In this document: positions 12,033-25,526 of the stretch, piece by piece
Layout: every line of letters starts with the position of its first letter
Position numbering within the stretch: the stretch's first letter is position 1
Source: Cryptomeria japonica
Taxonomy: Eukaryota > Streptophyta > Pinopsida > Cupressales > Cupressaceae
Direction of reading: 5' to 3'
Assembly: GCF_030272615.1 (NCBI RefSeq)
Contig: NC_081407.1
Coordinates: forward strand, 266,857,574 to 266,921,573
Length of the DNA stretch: 64,000 bases
The notes under the pieces: model-generated
What the model was told of the DNA's origin: nothing
Database searches by the model: none
The model's input: the letters and a program-made list of their open reading frames with translations, nothing else
Made by a program: the position numbers and the translations under genes

Positions 12033-15000
12033 GAGATATGTGTCTGTCATTTTCTGAGTTTATCTTTTCAATAGTTTACATTCACATTTTTCTGCATACA
12101 ATATAATTAGATTTATAAGTCAAGTATAGTCATCAAACAAGTTCTAAAATCATGAAATCATAACAAATAGGTTCCTAACATCTACATAGTTCTATCTTCA
12201 TCAAAATTAGAGCCCAAGATCAAGCCATTAAGATTCCATACATCCTAGTGGTTAGCTTGGTCCTCCTAGACAAGTAATTATGTGGCCTAGTCAAAGGTGA
12301 TTAACCTAGTTGAAGTTGCTAGGAAGACAAAAAAATTGCAAAGAGGTTTTCATAATTTCTTGTAGTTTTCCTTTCTAGCACTCTTCATGATTCCACACAA
12401 ATTCTCATGTATGCAACCTGTAAGACAAAAGGTGTGCAAAAGAGTTGTTGCAAAATAAAATAGTTAAAGAGGAGTCTACCTTAGTCATTCCTCTTGTAGG
12501 AATTCTAGCAAAGCTCACATGACCTAAAATATTAGCAATAATATTAATATAAATCCTACACTAATAAATCACTTTAATTAATAGTGTAAGCAAAATATTT
12601 TATTGCATGAGGTAAATTAAAACAATGATAAAGACATGACAAGGGCTAAGTGGGGAGAAAAACTAGGAGACCAAAATGACAATGAACAAAAGGGTAAAAA
12701 TTGTCTAAAGAAGGATCAATCTAGGAGTGGTAAACACAAGTTTAGGGAAAATTAGTATGATTTTACAAGAAAATTGGGAGACAAAACTTAACTAGGTACT
12801 TAAAGGAGCTTCTCAAGGAATGAGATGAGACAGGGGTTGTAAAAGACAATAAGATGGAAAAAAATGGCAACAAGTCTCAATTAAAAGGTGATGTAATTGA
12901 TGTAATAGGGGTATGAAATTGATTTGAGAAGTGGGTAAGGGATTTTTGGTACCTAAATTTGCTACCCCTATAAAGCTCTATGTTTAGTCATATCTATAGT
13001 CAAATGTCAAGTCATTCTCATCACATCAATGTCAATTATGTTAACTTTATTGTCAAAAGGGTTAATTATTTTAATGTTTGTCTATCAAGTGGTTTACTAA
13101 TGATGCATTCAAGTTACTCATCATGGAGATTATCAAGCTATGAATATTGAAGGAGTCTCCAACACTAGTAGAGGAAATATAGGGTGAAGTTCAAAGAAAA
13201 ACTATGATGATAAATACTAGGTATAGGTAGGAAGGATTAAGGTTATGGTAAATATTCTCCATCATATTGAGAAATAAACATAAATGAGGATCGACTTTTG
13301 AGCATGAAGTTATCTCTTCAGAAGGTCCAATATTTAATATAAACAATTTTAGTGAAGTCTAAAGATCAAAATGTCTCTTTTTGCAAATCTTCTATTTAAA
13401 AATAGCTTTTTACTAGTTAATACAATAGAATCAATCTTCATTGATGAGAATGGTTTAGGAGGTAGTGAAATGATTGAAAACTCATCAAAATTAGAGGTTT
13501 TATGGTGCAATGTTTGAGAATGAAAAATGGTGCACTGTATGGAAGATAATTTTTTTACTTATCATTCAAAAAATCTTTAGAAAACACTCCAATCACCATG
13601 CCTTTCTCATTTTTAGTAACCCCTTTAAAAATCTTTAGTTTTGGCATCCAAGTCACTAGTTTCTCAATTTTTGCAATCCATTGAGGAAATATCTTGATGA
13701 GTGCCATTTTTTTTGTTTTGAAATTAAGGCGTGGAATTCTCAATTTAGTGTTCATAGGCACTAAGTGGCCCAAATCCATAATTTGACATCCATTGGTTAG
13801 AATCCTTGACGAGTACCAAAATTTAAGTAACTCAAAATTGACATCCACATAGCCAAATCCTTCATGATATAATCATATTAGAATGTTTTATGATGCTAAA
13901 ATCAAGTTGAAAAATATTTAGGCGCCTAAGCTCTTCTAGACACAAAAAACAACACAAATTTTTCTAGACCAAAAAAGGTAGAAAAAAATAAAACATGACA
14001 CCCACATTAGTTTAGGCACTCAAGTGAAGATTAGATGGAATATAAAGTGACATAAAGGAGAAAAAAATAATGTATCTAAGATGTTCATGCAAAGTGATGC
14101 TCGAGATGAACATATCAATTTTTTAATATTTTTTTGAAGGTGATGATGGTTGGTTAAAGAAAATTGAAGATAAAATTAGAAGAATAAAGACCTTGACTTA
14201 TGTGTACATTCAAGATGAGAAGTAGATTGGAAAGAACTTAATATCTTATATTATTTTTAGAGGATGATAATAGAATTGCTTTCAAAGCACTTGTTTTTAT
14301 AATTTTTTCAGCTTCAAGAAGCCAAAATGTTATAGATATGTGTTATTTACACATACATTGATACTTAGAGTTGATGTCAAACTTATATTGTAGACATTGC
14401 CATTCAAGTCAAATTGAATTGTTTAAACTATTTTTGTTTAAAGAATGTGAAGCTAAAGATTATTTATGCTACCAACATTTTCATTCAAATCCAATCCCAA
14501 GTGTTGTAATTATTCAACAAAGAATGCAATAAATAAGAAGATTTGTGTTAATTCCTTAAAGTAGCTTTAAATGTTTGTGAAAATCAATTATCGTTATCCA
14601 ATCTTCTTCTAGGCATTGTTATTATCGCGTGCTATTTTTTCCTCAAGATTAAATTAATTGTTGATATAACTCCAATCATTAATCTTTTAATCTATAAATT
14701 GTACTTTTGTCTATGTTTTAGCTATCATAAATTGAGCGAATCCATTGGTGAGAATAGGAGTTTTTCAAAGTTTCATGGTCAAGCATCTAACATAAAAAAA
14801 TAGATACGTCAAGCTTCCTTATTTATTCTTTGTTTATGCAAAACCCCAAAGAACAAATTTTACAGTTCATATTAGTGGGTTTTTTTTTCCATTTTAGATT
14901 AAAAGTAGATTAATTCAGAGAGTTTCCCTTATGAATTTGAAAAAAAGGTTTTCCTCATCCACTAAATTATGTTTTGTGTTGCCAAAAAAGTGACAAACTA

Positions 15001-15421
15001 AAACATCAACATGTACTTTAAAGAAAAGTAAAGACAAAACCTAAGGCAAGACTGTCTAAGGTTGACAAAGGAAAAAAAGGGGGACAAAAGAAAAAAGACA
15101 AAGAAATGACAATGAAACACCACTAATTTGTATTTCGACTGTAAATGTCTTGTGTAACGTGGGTATGAAAAATGGGTGATGGGATCTAAAGAGAAAATTA
15201 CAATAAAACCTAAAGAGAAAGATATATATGGCTCAAAAGATTACTTGAGGAAGATGAGCAGTGAAAAGGACAATAAAATTAATGCAAGGACTTCTAGAGG
15301 CCCTAACCTTTGATGTGGAATTTCATTTGAGTTAAAAGATGGTGTCTCAAAGAGTTGAATGTGAGCACTTTTTGAGGACCTTGTTCATTCATCTAGGGCC
15401 TCAAATTAAGGTCTTATTGAT
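12033..15421. other. Unclassified sequence between retroelements
   Basis: No LTR terminus or conserved domain is recognised. The only moderately protein-like frame is on the minus strand at 13555-13848. The sequence may be decayed internal regions of retroelements. Confidence 0.45.
13555..13848 (-). pseudogene. Unrecognised 97-codon reading frame
   Basis: The frame encodes a Lys-rich peptide with mixed composition, including WMPKLKIFKGVTKNEKGM near its middle to C-terminal part, and is less repetitive than most frames here. I do not recognise a family. There is no promoter, splice or neighbouring coding evidence. It may be a retroelement remnant or chance. Confidence 0.2.
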
Positions 15422-16627
15422 TGTGGGAAAAGGGATCCTAGACTAATCAATGCATTGGCCTAGATCAATACTTCTCTTGTACCTACTTTCCTCGAGGAAG
15501 AGCCAAGCTACCTAGATTCAATTCCCCTTTTTGTGTTGTACATGTGATGGAGATTTGTTAAGTGTGTGCAATGAATTATGCAAATGATGGCTAAATTGGA
15601 TAAGTTTAATAAAATGTATATTAAATATAATATAAAGACAAAATTAGAGGGCAACTTTGTAAAAGAGATAAAAAGAGGAACTTGGATATGAAATTTGAAG
15701 TTGAATAGGTAGGATTTTAGTGCTAGGTGCCAATGTCTTGGTGCTATACAAATGAGAATTGTAAGGTCCAAACACCTGTCATTGAAATTTAGGGAAAAAA
15801 AGTCAGATAAAAATACTAGGTGCTAGCATCTTTAGGGTTTTTGCAATCTAAAATATGAAAATATTTGTCTCAATCCACAATATCTGTTTGTACTTCTATC
15901 ATAATTATAATCATCAAGATCTAGGGATGCACACATGAAAGAGGGGAAAAAGGTTGTGTTGTATAGGAGCTTGTATTGGTCAAACCTCATGTTGGTGTTT
16001 CCACCTCCAGAATAATGATGATGGCGATGATAACGAGTGTGTGCCCTTAAGGGAGCAAAGGCAAAACAAATAACATAAATTTTGAAATAATAATGATACC
16101 TTAGATATATAACCATTTCTTGAATCTAACACAAGGTGATGGTGTGATTCTCTTTAAAGTCTTGCAAGTGTTAGTCCAACATGACAATAACAATAAATCA
16201 CAAACAATAATTTATTTTAAATCATAGTATGCTTTTTAGTTGATCTCTTGATAATTGTCTTAGACTTCTTAGCTTGATAGATCTTTGATTCCTTTGCTAG
16301 ATTGATTAGATTGATTGCCAAAGCCGAAGAGTTTGCAAGGGAGAAATAAAGTTACATTTTTAGGCAACTAAGACCTTTTCACATTAATCATTCAAGTTTA
16401 GACCAACGACAAGGTTGTGTTTGTTAAGAACCTAAGGCCAACATTTGAAGTTTGAAATTTGGTGTCAGTTGTGTGGGATACTAAAACTAGGCGCTAGATT
16501 CCTAACATAATTAATATTTCAAAGGGTCAAGCACTAGAGGATTTGACCTAGTTGTTTGATCAAGACCCAAAATAGGTAATTAACACATAATCAAACACAA
16601 TCACTAAAATAGGTGCTAAACCCAACA
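15422..16627 (-). mobile_element. 3' LTR of minus-strand gypsy element
   Basis: It is a direct repeat of 21848-23573 (minus its insertion), recognisable along its whole length. Shared blocks include the TG.G.GAAAAG.GATCCTA edge, a CAATGCATTGGCCTAGATCA block, and a block ending near GGTGCTAAA. On the minus strand it begins near 16627 with TGTTGGGTTTAGC and ends TCCCTTTTCCCACA. The pair shares many point differences, so the insertion is old. The minus-strand frames at 15508-16116 lie inside the LTR and are not genes. Confidence 0.8.
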
Positions 16628-18510
16628 AAATTGCAAGCAACAATTATTTATGAGGCTACTTTTAGCCTCCACTTTAGCAAGGCTATGAGATTATGCCCAT
16701 ACATAGTAAAGTATGGAGAAGTCAAAGTCTTTTCATAAAAAAACTAAGGAGACAAGATGACTCCAAGCTGAGAGATGCACAAGCTCCCAAACTTAAGATC
16801 CTACAAACCCGTGATGTCAAGATAAAAAAGGTAACACACATAATACACATGGCAAGAAGACATGCATGTATAAACTGAAATCAAACATGGTTAGCACATA
16901 ATGAAATTCCACATACAAAGAGCATGCACTAGGCATATATAGAGCATACACAACAAACAAAATCATATAAGGTATGACATCTTCATCTAGCAAAATATAT
17001 TGTTTGTGGTGGCTCATGGACAAGTTCAAAGACATCACAAACCAACAAAATTTGTTATTTGCTAGGTGAGCTGCACAACTAGCAAAAGAAAACAACAAAA
17101 TCTAGTAAAATTCATTGTTTACTAGGTGAGTTTCATAATGATATCATAATTTATGAGACAATCAAAGCATGTTGTTTGTTGGGTAACTCTAATAAAGTGC
17201 TAAAAAGATGATCAAAGGTGTTGTGATAGCAAAACCAACTTTGTGGCGTGTGAACAAAGTGAAATGCATGGTATAATGTATGCCCCCAACTTAAATTAAT
17301 TGCTAACACCAACCGATAGCAATTGCCTTCAAGGTAGAAAGGATGATACATACAAAGACAAGAACACCATGACAATGAGTGACCCCACAATAGAAAAACC
17401 AAGGTGATAACACATATAACAAGCAATGTCATACTATACCACATAAGGGATCCAAAGTTCTAAGATTCGTATGAATGTATGATAAATAATGCATATCAAT
17501 GTGATTGTTTTGAATTGACCCCATCCCCAAGATACAATGGAACTACAAGTACAAAGGAGGAAGAGCACATCAAATAAAAAAGACAAACTTTTAGGCCAAC
17601 ATGGAAGGGAAGTTTACATATCTCAACACTTTGAATCATCCCCAAAAGATGAAATAAGAGCACATGTATGAGAAAAAAGAAGAATGAAGGTATATATCTA
17701 TAAGAATGTTAGATCAAATGTGTTTCCTTTGTATCTTGTGCTAATAGGAGCATCAAGGTTCATCCAAAGAGAACTAACAAAAAACTACATTTTACTAAAC
17801 AATACATCACAGTGATAATAGTACATACAAGAAAAATACTAAAGACAAAGGGTAACACACTTGTGAGTCGATCTATAGCAAGTTGTCTGCATCCTAATCT
17901 TTCTCATCATAAAGAGATGACAAGAAAGATGCTAGAGGGACTACAACAAGTGTAGTACAAAGAGAGGTACTTGGTTCCTTACATGATGGGAACTCACTAA
18001 ATAAGGATCATCGCGCATACCCCCATAAGCCAAAATTATTGTTTGTGCAAAGATTAGAGACAATTCTGAATTATTTTTTGCTTTTTCAATTGTCTTCTAG
18101 ATCATTATCTAAATAAAGCACAATGGGTGGTTTAATAATGCTAACATTGTGATTGTAAGCATTATTAACCACAAAGGAAGAAAAATATTTCAAAGAAGAA
18201 TCTTGCAAACTCTATGGCGGGGAATGCGGCGAGCACTTAAGATTTTGGTTAGGCTAGGAAAGATAAGGCTCATGCCTAAGTGAGGAAGGAAAGGTAGGCT
18301 CAAGGGTTGGGGAAGACAGAGATGACTAAGGAAGCAAGGTTGATCCGAGACCCGATTGCATATGAGAGGGATTTGTGGGCAAATGTTTACTCTTTGTAAT
18401 AAGTTGATGAACCACAACATATCTCTTGGATTCTATTGCATTACAGTTTCGTCCAATGCAGTAGGGGAAATCAAGATGTCACCAAATGTTGATTCTTTTT
18501 CTTCCTTTGT

Positions 18511-18756
18511 TTAAATAGGAATGATAGGAACAAAAGGAATCACCAGAGATTGGGAGGCAAGAAGAGGGGAAGGTCCTCTTGCAACAAACTCATTTCCTTT
18601 AGGCTCCAAAGAAATAGGAGGAACAAAAGAAATCCTCAAAGTCCAAGGAGGAGGTTTAAAATGTGTCGGATGTTTGCCTTGTGGTCTTGAGTAGGATTGT
18701 GGAGGTGGAGCCATAACATAGAAACCATATGTTTGGGGATGGGGAGGGATACTCAA
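18511..18756 (-). pseudogene. Proline-rich remnant downstream of protease
   Basis: An 81-codon frame rich in Pro, Ser and Gly (MAPPPQSYSRPQGKHP in its first third) lies downstream of the protease in the element's reading direction. No domain is recognised. Proline-rich linkers are common in plant gypsy polyproteins, but a coding role here is inference. Confidence 0.3.
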
Positions 18757-18988
18757 TTCGGGTTATGCTTCATTCATTACTCATGAAAATAGAAGGAACT
18801 ACTATCACAACCACAAAAAGACTGAGGATCCTCAAGTGTAGCAGCTAGTGTAGGATTAAAATAACTATTGATAGACAAAATTGGACAATTCTACTAGCTT
18901 GTAATTTTCGGTTGGAGGGAAACAAAAAGTCTTGACAGGGTTTAATAGGACCACTTGAATGTAATAAAAAATAATCAAGTGAAGTTTC

Positions 18989-19255
18989 CATGATGGGACA
19001 CGGGCCATAACCCACTACGATGAATTGTATGCGCTCATCCTTAAAATGAAAATTTTAGACACTTGTGGATTACAAATGAGACTACCCTCATGGAAGTGAG
19101 CCAAGGTTGATCTAACCATGGTGGGACAAGGGCCATAGCCCACTGCGATGGATAGTATGCACTCATCCTTAAAATGAAAAATTTAGACACTTGTGGATTA
19201 CAAACGAGACTACCCTCATGGAAGTGAGCCAAGGTTGATCCAACTTCACACAAAA
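18989..19255 (-). repeat. 128-bp tandem duplication inside the protease region
   Basis: Two copies with 128-base spacing (CATGATGGGACACGGGCC at 18989, CATGGTGGGACAAGGGCC at 19117) are nearly identical. They duplicate the end of the protease domain, so the peptide QPWLTSMRVVSFVIHKCLKF is encoded twice. 128 is not a multiple of three, so the duplication also shifts the frame. Confidence 0.85.
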
Positions 19256-19600
19256 TTGGTTTGAGGTTGAAATTATGGTAAAAGGTACATCCAAGCTTTT
19301 AGGTCTAACCTAGACATGGAGGGTCAAAGCTCCAATAGTAGGACAAGTGAAACCATTATGTTCTTTAAGAGTCCAAGACTTCTAATTTGTCATACTTGTC
19401 TTGCTACAATTCATGCACGTAGAGGAACTCTTCTATGATAACATTCACTATGCATATAGAATCAATGAGTTCTCCTCATGTGGGCTTGTCATTAATTATG
19501 GTGGTAATATATAGAGGTCCATTAGGTGCATGAGTAGAGGCATCAATGCAGGTGAAGGTAATGTTGGGACTAGGTTTGGTTTGGTGAGGGCGAGCATCTA
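19020..19600 (-). pseudogene. Gypsy retroviral-type aspartic protease remnant
   Basis: Read on the minus strand, the segment contains EELIDSICIVNVI, where active plant gypsy proteases have an LVDSGSS.N-type active site. The catalytic Asp-Ser remains, but the Gly is replaced by Ile. Further on, QPWLTSMRVVSFVIHKCLKF matches the conserved LGRPWLH...A.PS..H.CLK block of plant gypsy proteases. Stops and frame changes lie between the two. It sits downstream of gag in the same direction, as expected for a gypsy polyprotein. It would process the Gag-Pol polyprotein in an active element and cannot do so here. Confidence 0.6.
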
Positions 19601-20149
19601 TCATATTCACTAGATTCTCAAATGGGTTGACTTGGGAATCAAGCTCTATGGAATCAGAAATTATATCAATGGATGGTTATACAAGGTTAGTTGAATGCAA
19701 AGGCAATGGGTTCATAAATATTTGCAAGTTTTGGTTTGAAGGTGCTGTAGACTTATTTCCTTTGTAATTCACAATAGTCACTTAAATAATGTTAGGGTCA
19801 ATGAGGTCTCACATTTTGTTCTTAAGACACATATATCACTTAGTATAATGTCTAGGAGCTTGATGGTATTGACAAAATGTCTTTAGGTCAAAACAAGGAG
19901 GTGAGGGTTTTGTGGTGGGTGACTGGGATGAATATGGATCAAATTATTGTTAAGAAAATGCAACATAATGGAATAGAGGGATTCAAAAAGTTGGGAAAAC
20001 TGTTGAGTCCTTAGTTGAGATTGAATGGGGGTCATAACATAAGGTATTGTGGTCGCAACTTGAGTTTAAATTTTATTATAAGGAGAATTCTTTTTAGTGA
20101 AATTCTTAGTTTGTTTCTTGAATGATTGATAATTTAGAGTAGCAATATT

Positions 20150-20764
20150 AAACTGACCAACATGAGTCAATGAGGACAAACCCTAATAATGGCTAATCAA
20201 CAATTGGTAATAATGAAGAGTTGTGCAAAGATGTGTAAGAGAAGGATATCGCATCAACAATATATTATCACAAATGTGTGACTACAAGTTTCTAATGAAA
20301 ACTTGTTGGACATCAACATTCAAAAGAAAATACAAGATTTGAGAGAAGAGGGCTTGATTACACCTTATAAAGTTAGTCACTTTCTCCTTCACCCCTTGCT
20401 TGCAATGAACCAAATTAGTTAACGAGACTCGAGGTCTAATGTTAGCTTGATAATGTTGGAGAAATTGATTGACAAGTTGTGAGAATGAATGAATTGAATT
20501 GTGTGGAAATGAACAAAACTAGTTCACAACCATGTCTTTTAATCACTGAGGAAAGACTTTATCAAGAATAACATTTTTGAACAGAAAATCATTGGATAAC
20601 ACGATAAAGGCCAACACATTTTTATTAGGGTCTCCTTTCCCATTATACTTCTCAAAACAAGGTTTTTTAATGTTTTGTGGTATTGGAATTTTAAGAATGG
20701 TATATGACAATGGACTGCAAATGCAATATAATAGAACATTAGGTTGAGATTGGTTTTGATTCAT
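20150..20764 (-). pseudogene. gag: Gypsy gag (retrotrans_gag) pseudogene
   Basis: The frame from 20764 includes FEKYNGKGDPNKNVLAF, matching the F.G.GDP..H...F start of plant gypsy gag domains. After a stop near 20543, the same frame continues as LKDMVVN.FCSFP. It then gives FSQLVNQFLQHYQANIRPRV and LVHCKQGVKEKVTNFIRC, both typical of the capsid-like gag domain. Stops near 20543 and inside the continuation make it a pseudogene. The overlapping minus-strand frame at 20539-20739 is a shadow. The product would form the virus-like particle shell of the retrotransposon. Confidence 0.75.
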
Positions 20765-20773
20765 ATTGGCTAA

Positions 20774-21103
20774 CTATTGTTTTAAAGAGGACACATTTTT
20801 CAAGAGTTGGTTTATGAAAGCATCAATGGGCGAGGTGGTAAAATATGATAGACAAGAGCTAACTATAGGGTTATTCGCACTTTGGTAAGTGAAATATGGA
20901 GGTGATTGGCTAACAATGTGGTGGGAAATAGGTGGATGGATGTTTTGAGAAGTGAACAAAATGGGAGAGGAGGGTGGGACAAAGTTATAATGATTTATAA
21001 GATTCCCATGTGTAATCCAATAACTAGTGTGAGCACTATTACCAAAATGTGCATCAATAATTATAATAATATAATTGAATGTTAGAATAGGAGATGCCAA
21101 CAT
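20774..21103 (-). pseudogene. N-terminal gag leader reading frame, probable
   Basis: A 109-codon frame lies immediately upstream of gag in the element's direction, between the 5' LTR and the gag domain. It is Ser/Pro/His-rich (FVPPSSPILFTSQNIHPP). No domain is recognised. Low-complexity N-terminal extensions are usual for plant gypsy gag, so it may be the start of the polyprotein. Confidence 0.35.
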
Positions 21104-21847
21104 GGGTATTGATAACTTGCATCCCTATTTGGTTAAAGAGACACATTATTGAGAAACTTTGTGCGGCTAGCTAACCATATAATGTTTGCATCCACCATAT
21201 GAGCTAGGCTACATAGAACTTCCACACCTTGCAAATCATTGATTAACAATTTCTCGATAGTCTTCATAAGAGGGACAAACTCTAACCAAGTGTAATGTGC
21301 TCAAGAATTGCTAGAAATTAGCCAATTTCTAATCTAACTTCTGAATTTGAGCCTCAAGAATTTGAAGCGTAGAGCGGTCTATCTTAAGACAATCATGGGG
21401 TGATTGTGACTTAAATATCATTGACAAGGTAGTAATAGGATCTAGAGAAGATTACATCCCTACAATTCCTTAGGAAAATAAGTTAAGAAATTTAGACTCA
21501 ACACCAGAGTTGTTCAAAGCACAAGAATCCATAATTCAATGACTTCTAACAAGAATTTTAGATTCAGAGCATTGGGTCATGAAACTCATAAGAAATTACA
21601 AGTTTCAAAACACTCATATACTCCCAAGAATTGATAGATAGAAGAAAGTGATGATAAGATGGATTTGTTGATGAGATGTCAAAAGAAATATTTTTAGTGT
21701 TTTATTTTCTAACTAAACATAATGTTTTTACATATGCTAAAAAACATAAACAATGAAATCATGCAATAAATTAACTAGCTAATCAAATGCAACGGGATAT
21801 CATAATGATTACAAAATGTAAGCTATGTTAAGTTTACCAAAATGTCA

Positions 21848-23573
21848 TGCGAGAAAAGAGATCCTAAAATAATCAATGCATTGGCCTAGATCAATACTTC
21901 TCCCATACAACATTGGGGGAATGTGAATGGGTTAAGCTACCATCCTCAAGGAAGTCTCAACCTACCTAGATTTAGTTCATCTTTTGTGTTGTGTATGGTG
22001 GGGATTTGTTGAGTGTGTGCAATGAACTATGCTAATGATGGCTAAATTGGAAAAGTTTAATATAATGTAAACTATCCGAACAAAAAGACATAAACAAAGG
22101 GCATATTTGGAAAAGAGATACAAAGAGAACCTAGTGTTGAAAACTAAAAATGACTAGGTAGGACTCCGGTGTAGGCACTAGTCTCTTAGTGTTGTGCAAA
22201 TGAGAATCATGATCAAGAATAGGTTAACAGAGGTTTGGGCACCTGCCACTGAAATATAAGGCAAAAAATGGCAAGATAGAAGCATTGGGTGCTAGCATCT
22301 TAGGGTTTATGCAATTTGAAGTCTAACGATCTCTATCTCAATTCACTTTGTCTGTTCGTACCTCCGTTATAGTCGGAATCATTGAGATTTGGGCTTGCAC
22401 ATCTGAAACATGGGAGAAGGTTATGTTGTATAGTGGCTTTCCTTGGTCAAAGCCTAGGTTGGAACAAGGCTTTCCTTGGTCAAATCCTATGTTGGTGTCC
22501 CAACCTCCACAACAACGATGATGGTGATGATAAAGAGTGAGTGCCCTTAGGGGAGCAGATGCAATACAAACAACATAAATGCTAAATGACAATGTTACCT
22601 TAGATATGAAACTTGTAAGAATTTGTCAAATATGGCCAAGACCAAGAGCACAATGAATAGCACAAAAGAGAGACAAAAGATTTGATAAGAATAAATTGCA
22701 TTCTAATCAAGATGTAATATACCATAAACTAGATCATTAAAATTACATACAATGTAAGATGAGCCTGCTTATAAAGGCAAGGCCATATGGATATGTGAGC
22801 ACACGATCATGACATGTGGCTCAATGAGAAACAAGGGTGGGTGAGAGTAGGTAGGAAAAATAATAAAATATTCCACAAGAGGTGGATCACCCACCGAAGG
22901 TGGAATGTAACAAGATAAGACCACAAAAGATGGAATTTCTCCTACATGGATCATCCCTATGTGCACACTTCCCTAAGTGTCTCATATCCAAACTACTATG
23001 AAATGCATTATCCTAAGTCAACTTAAGTAAAGTGTAATTATGAGACATAATTTACACCAATAGAACCCTTGCTTGGATCTCACACAAGGTGATGTTGTGA
23101 TGCTCTTTAAAGTCTTGCAAGTGTTAATACAACATGCTAATAACAATAAATCATAATTAATATTTGATTGCAAATCATAGTATGCTTGATATTTGATGTC
23201 TTGATAATTGCCTTAGACTTCTTAGCTTGATTGATCTTGATTCCTTTGCTAGATTAATTACATTGACTGTCAGAGTTGGAGAGTTTGTGAGGAGAAGGGA
23301 AGTTACATTTCTATGCATCTAACATTTTTTCACAATAACCATTCAAATTTAGGCGAACAATAAGGTAGTGTTCATTAAGAACCTAAGGTTGACATTTGAT
23401 CTTTGAAATTTGGCGTCAATTGTGTGGGACACTAGTGTTAGGCACTAGAGTCCTAGCATAATTAGTAGTTCAAAGGGCTAGGCACTAAAAGATTTGACCT
23501 AGTTTCCCAATCAGGACCCAAGATACACAATTTCACATATGATCGAGCACAACCACTAAAACAAGTGCTAAAA
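21848..23573 (-). mobile_element. 5' LTR of minus-strand gypsy element
   Basis: Direct-repeat partner of 15422-16627. It is longer because a 445-bp solo LTR is inserted at 22614-23058 and because a roughly 33-bp segment beginning GGCTTTCCTTGGTCAAA is doubled near 22436-22487. The left edge TGCGAGAAAAGAGATCC corresponds to TGTGGGAAAAGGGATCC at 15422. The region just inside the LTR lacks a standard primer-binding site. Confidence 0.8.
22614..23058 (-). mobile_element. Solo LTR inserted in the 5' LTR
   Basis: About 445 bases are absent from the sister LTR at 16120. On the minus strand it begins TGGTGTAAATTATGTCTCAT, carries a TATA-type CTTTATAAGC (22768-22777), and ends TTTGACAAATTCTTACA, so it has the TG...CA layout of an LTR. 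The flanks resemble the empty site in the sister LTR. No clean 5-bp target duplication remains. Confidence 0.65.
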
Positions 23574-25526
23574 TTAATGTGAAGTTCTAAGTGATGACAA
23601 TTTGTGATGTTGCATTGTTTTTTTAATTAGTTTTGAACTCTTGCATGCAATTAGATTAGAAATGCATTAATTGATCCCACTTCTATTTATCTCAAATAAA
23701 AAGGCAACTTTCATGGCCATCTGAATAATCATGCAAAATTACCAAAATTGGCAAGTTAAGAAAACTACTGAATATTGTCAAAAAAGATAATTTTGGATTT
23801 GTAGTTAAAATGAGTTTGTTTTCAGTTTTAAAGATAGAATGGAATGAAAATTAAAGGTAGTTTGATGAAGGTTACGAGAATTTATTTCATTTTTCTTTTG
23901 ATATTGATAATGAATCATATGTTGTGAATGTTGGTTGCATAAAAAATGAAAAATAAATTGTTGTGAAAGGGATGGAGATTCATCAAGGGTGAAAAGGACA
24001 ACAAAATGAAAAAGAAAATGATGGGAAAAGGACAAAGATTGATTGGGGGGAGCCGAATGAAGGGTGTAGAAAGATTGTACAAAAAATGGAGTGAATTTGT
24101 TAGCAAAATAAAAAAACCATTCTAAACTAGTAAATTGTGAAAATGTTATACTAAAACAAATAAATCTCTAGTAACTTTTGAGGTAGGCCTCCTAGAAACT
24201 ATTGTAGAACTAAATGCAAAAGCTAATTTAGTATAGAAATATCGTAAACACTAACATGGGCTCATTTTTTTGAAAACATTGCTCAACCAAAAGTCTCAAG
24301 TAAAAACATAGTATCTTATATATATTAAAATGAAGCATAAGAGCCCCTTTAATAAAAAAATTTAGCTTGCCTTTATTTACCTTAAATAATGCACATTCTA
24401 TTAAAATTTTAGTATGACTAGATAAAGTGACCAAGTTGAATAGTAATCACCCACCATCGAGGATTGGTTCCTAAGCTCGAGGGGGCACAATTTTCTATGA
24501 GAGCTCAATGGTAAATAGGGCCTTCTAATGTTGGTAGTCATTAATCAAATCGACTTAAGATATATGTTTTATAAGGCAAGAAGAGATCATTTTACACTAG
24601 ACTTGTGAGATAAGATCAAAATGAGTAAAAAATCAAAATGGTGGTACAAAGGAGGAGTTAGAAGAATGTGGAAAAATGATAAATTACATAAGTGAAGGAT
24701 ACATAAAAGGAAAAAAGTTAAATTAAAATAGAACACATAGACAAAGGGTTAGGATGACAAAACAAAACTAGTACAAGGCAAAGGAAGGCAAAAACCAAGG
24801 TCAAACTAAGGGGTAAAGACACAAGCTAAAATGAGTACAACGTATAAAAAAGGAAATTACAAAGTATAAATTTTTGATCTTGCATAGCATCTTATGTGTA
24901 TTTATGTTTACTTGTCATAATGAGATGAATAAATGAGTTAATTACATATTGTATTATACTTACTATATGTGATTGTACTGTTGATTAAGTACATGTGATG
25001 TACAATATATGTTCATAAATACACTTGATTTACATATTATATTGATATGTTGGTTAAACAATGATATTATAAAAATGTTTTTAAAGGATACGACGGATGT
25101 GGCCCAACTTTCTAGCCCCATCCCCATTGATATCCCAATGACATAAGGATGGTAGGGGACATATCATGGTCATCCCCCGTCCTACAAGGAATTGCAAGAG
25201 TGTCTCCCTTTTTTGTTTTCAAAACAATCAATTATTGTTCAAAATGGTCATTTAGAATATTTTTTTTGCAACTATAAAAATGTACCCCTATTGAATAAAA
25301 ACATACAATTCTTATCCTTTTAATTAACATGCAACTTTGTAACTGCATATAGCTATAGAGAGTAGAAAATTATGAAATGAGAGCTCATAGGTGTGGAATG
25401 AGCAAAACGATGATTGTATATAGTTGTAAAGCAAAATCATGCATATGTCACATGAGGCATACATGTGTATGTTGTCATTACACTTTCGCTTGTGATTTTG
25501 TTTTCTTCAAGCATTTTGTCATAATG
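23574..25526. other. Unclassified AT-rich sequence
   Basis: No coding domain or LTR terminus is seen. Minus-strand frames at 23805-24106 and 24228-24434 are AT-rich and Phe/Ile-rich without family features. A short GC-richer block at 25085-25200 resembles decayed dispersed repeat sequence. Confidence 0.45.

Larger units (their letters stand above)
16628..21847 (-). mobile_element. Internal region of gypsy element (gag-PR only)
   Basis: About 5.2 kb between the two LTRs. Read on the minus strand, gag lies at about 20764-20150 and a protease remnant at about 19600-19020. A proline-rich stretch (18756-18511) follows, then about 1.8 kb with no recognisable coding sequence. I see no reverse transcriptase, RNase H or integrase motif. 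The element is therefore either non-autonomous or has lost its pol end. Coding parts contain several stops and frame changes. Confidence 0.7.

Noticed and set aside
11142-12106. Several 65-97-codon frames on both strands
   Set aside because: A GC-rich LTR with palindromes opens frames on both strands at once; there are no protein family features.
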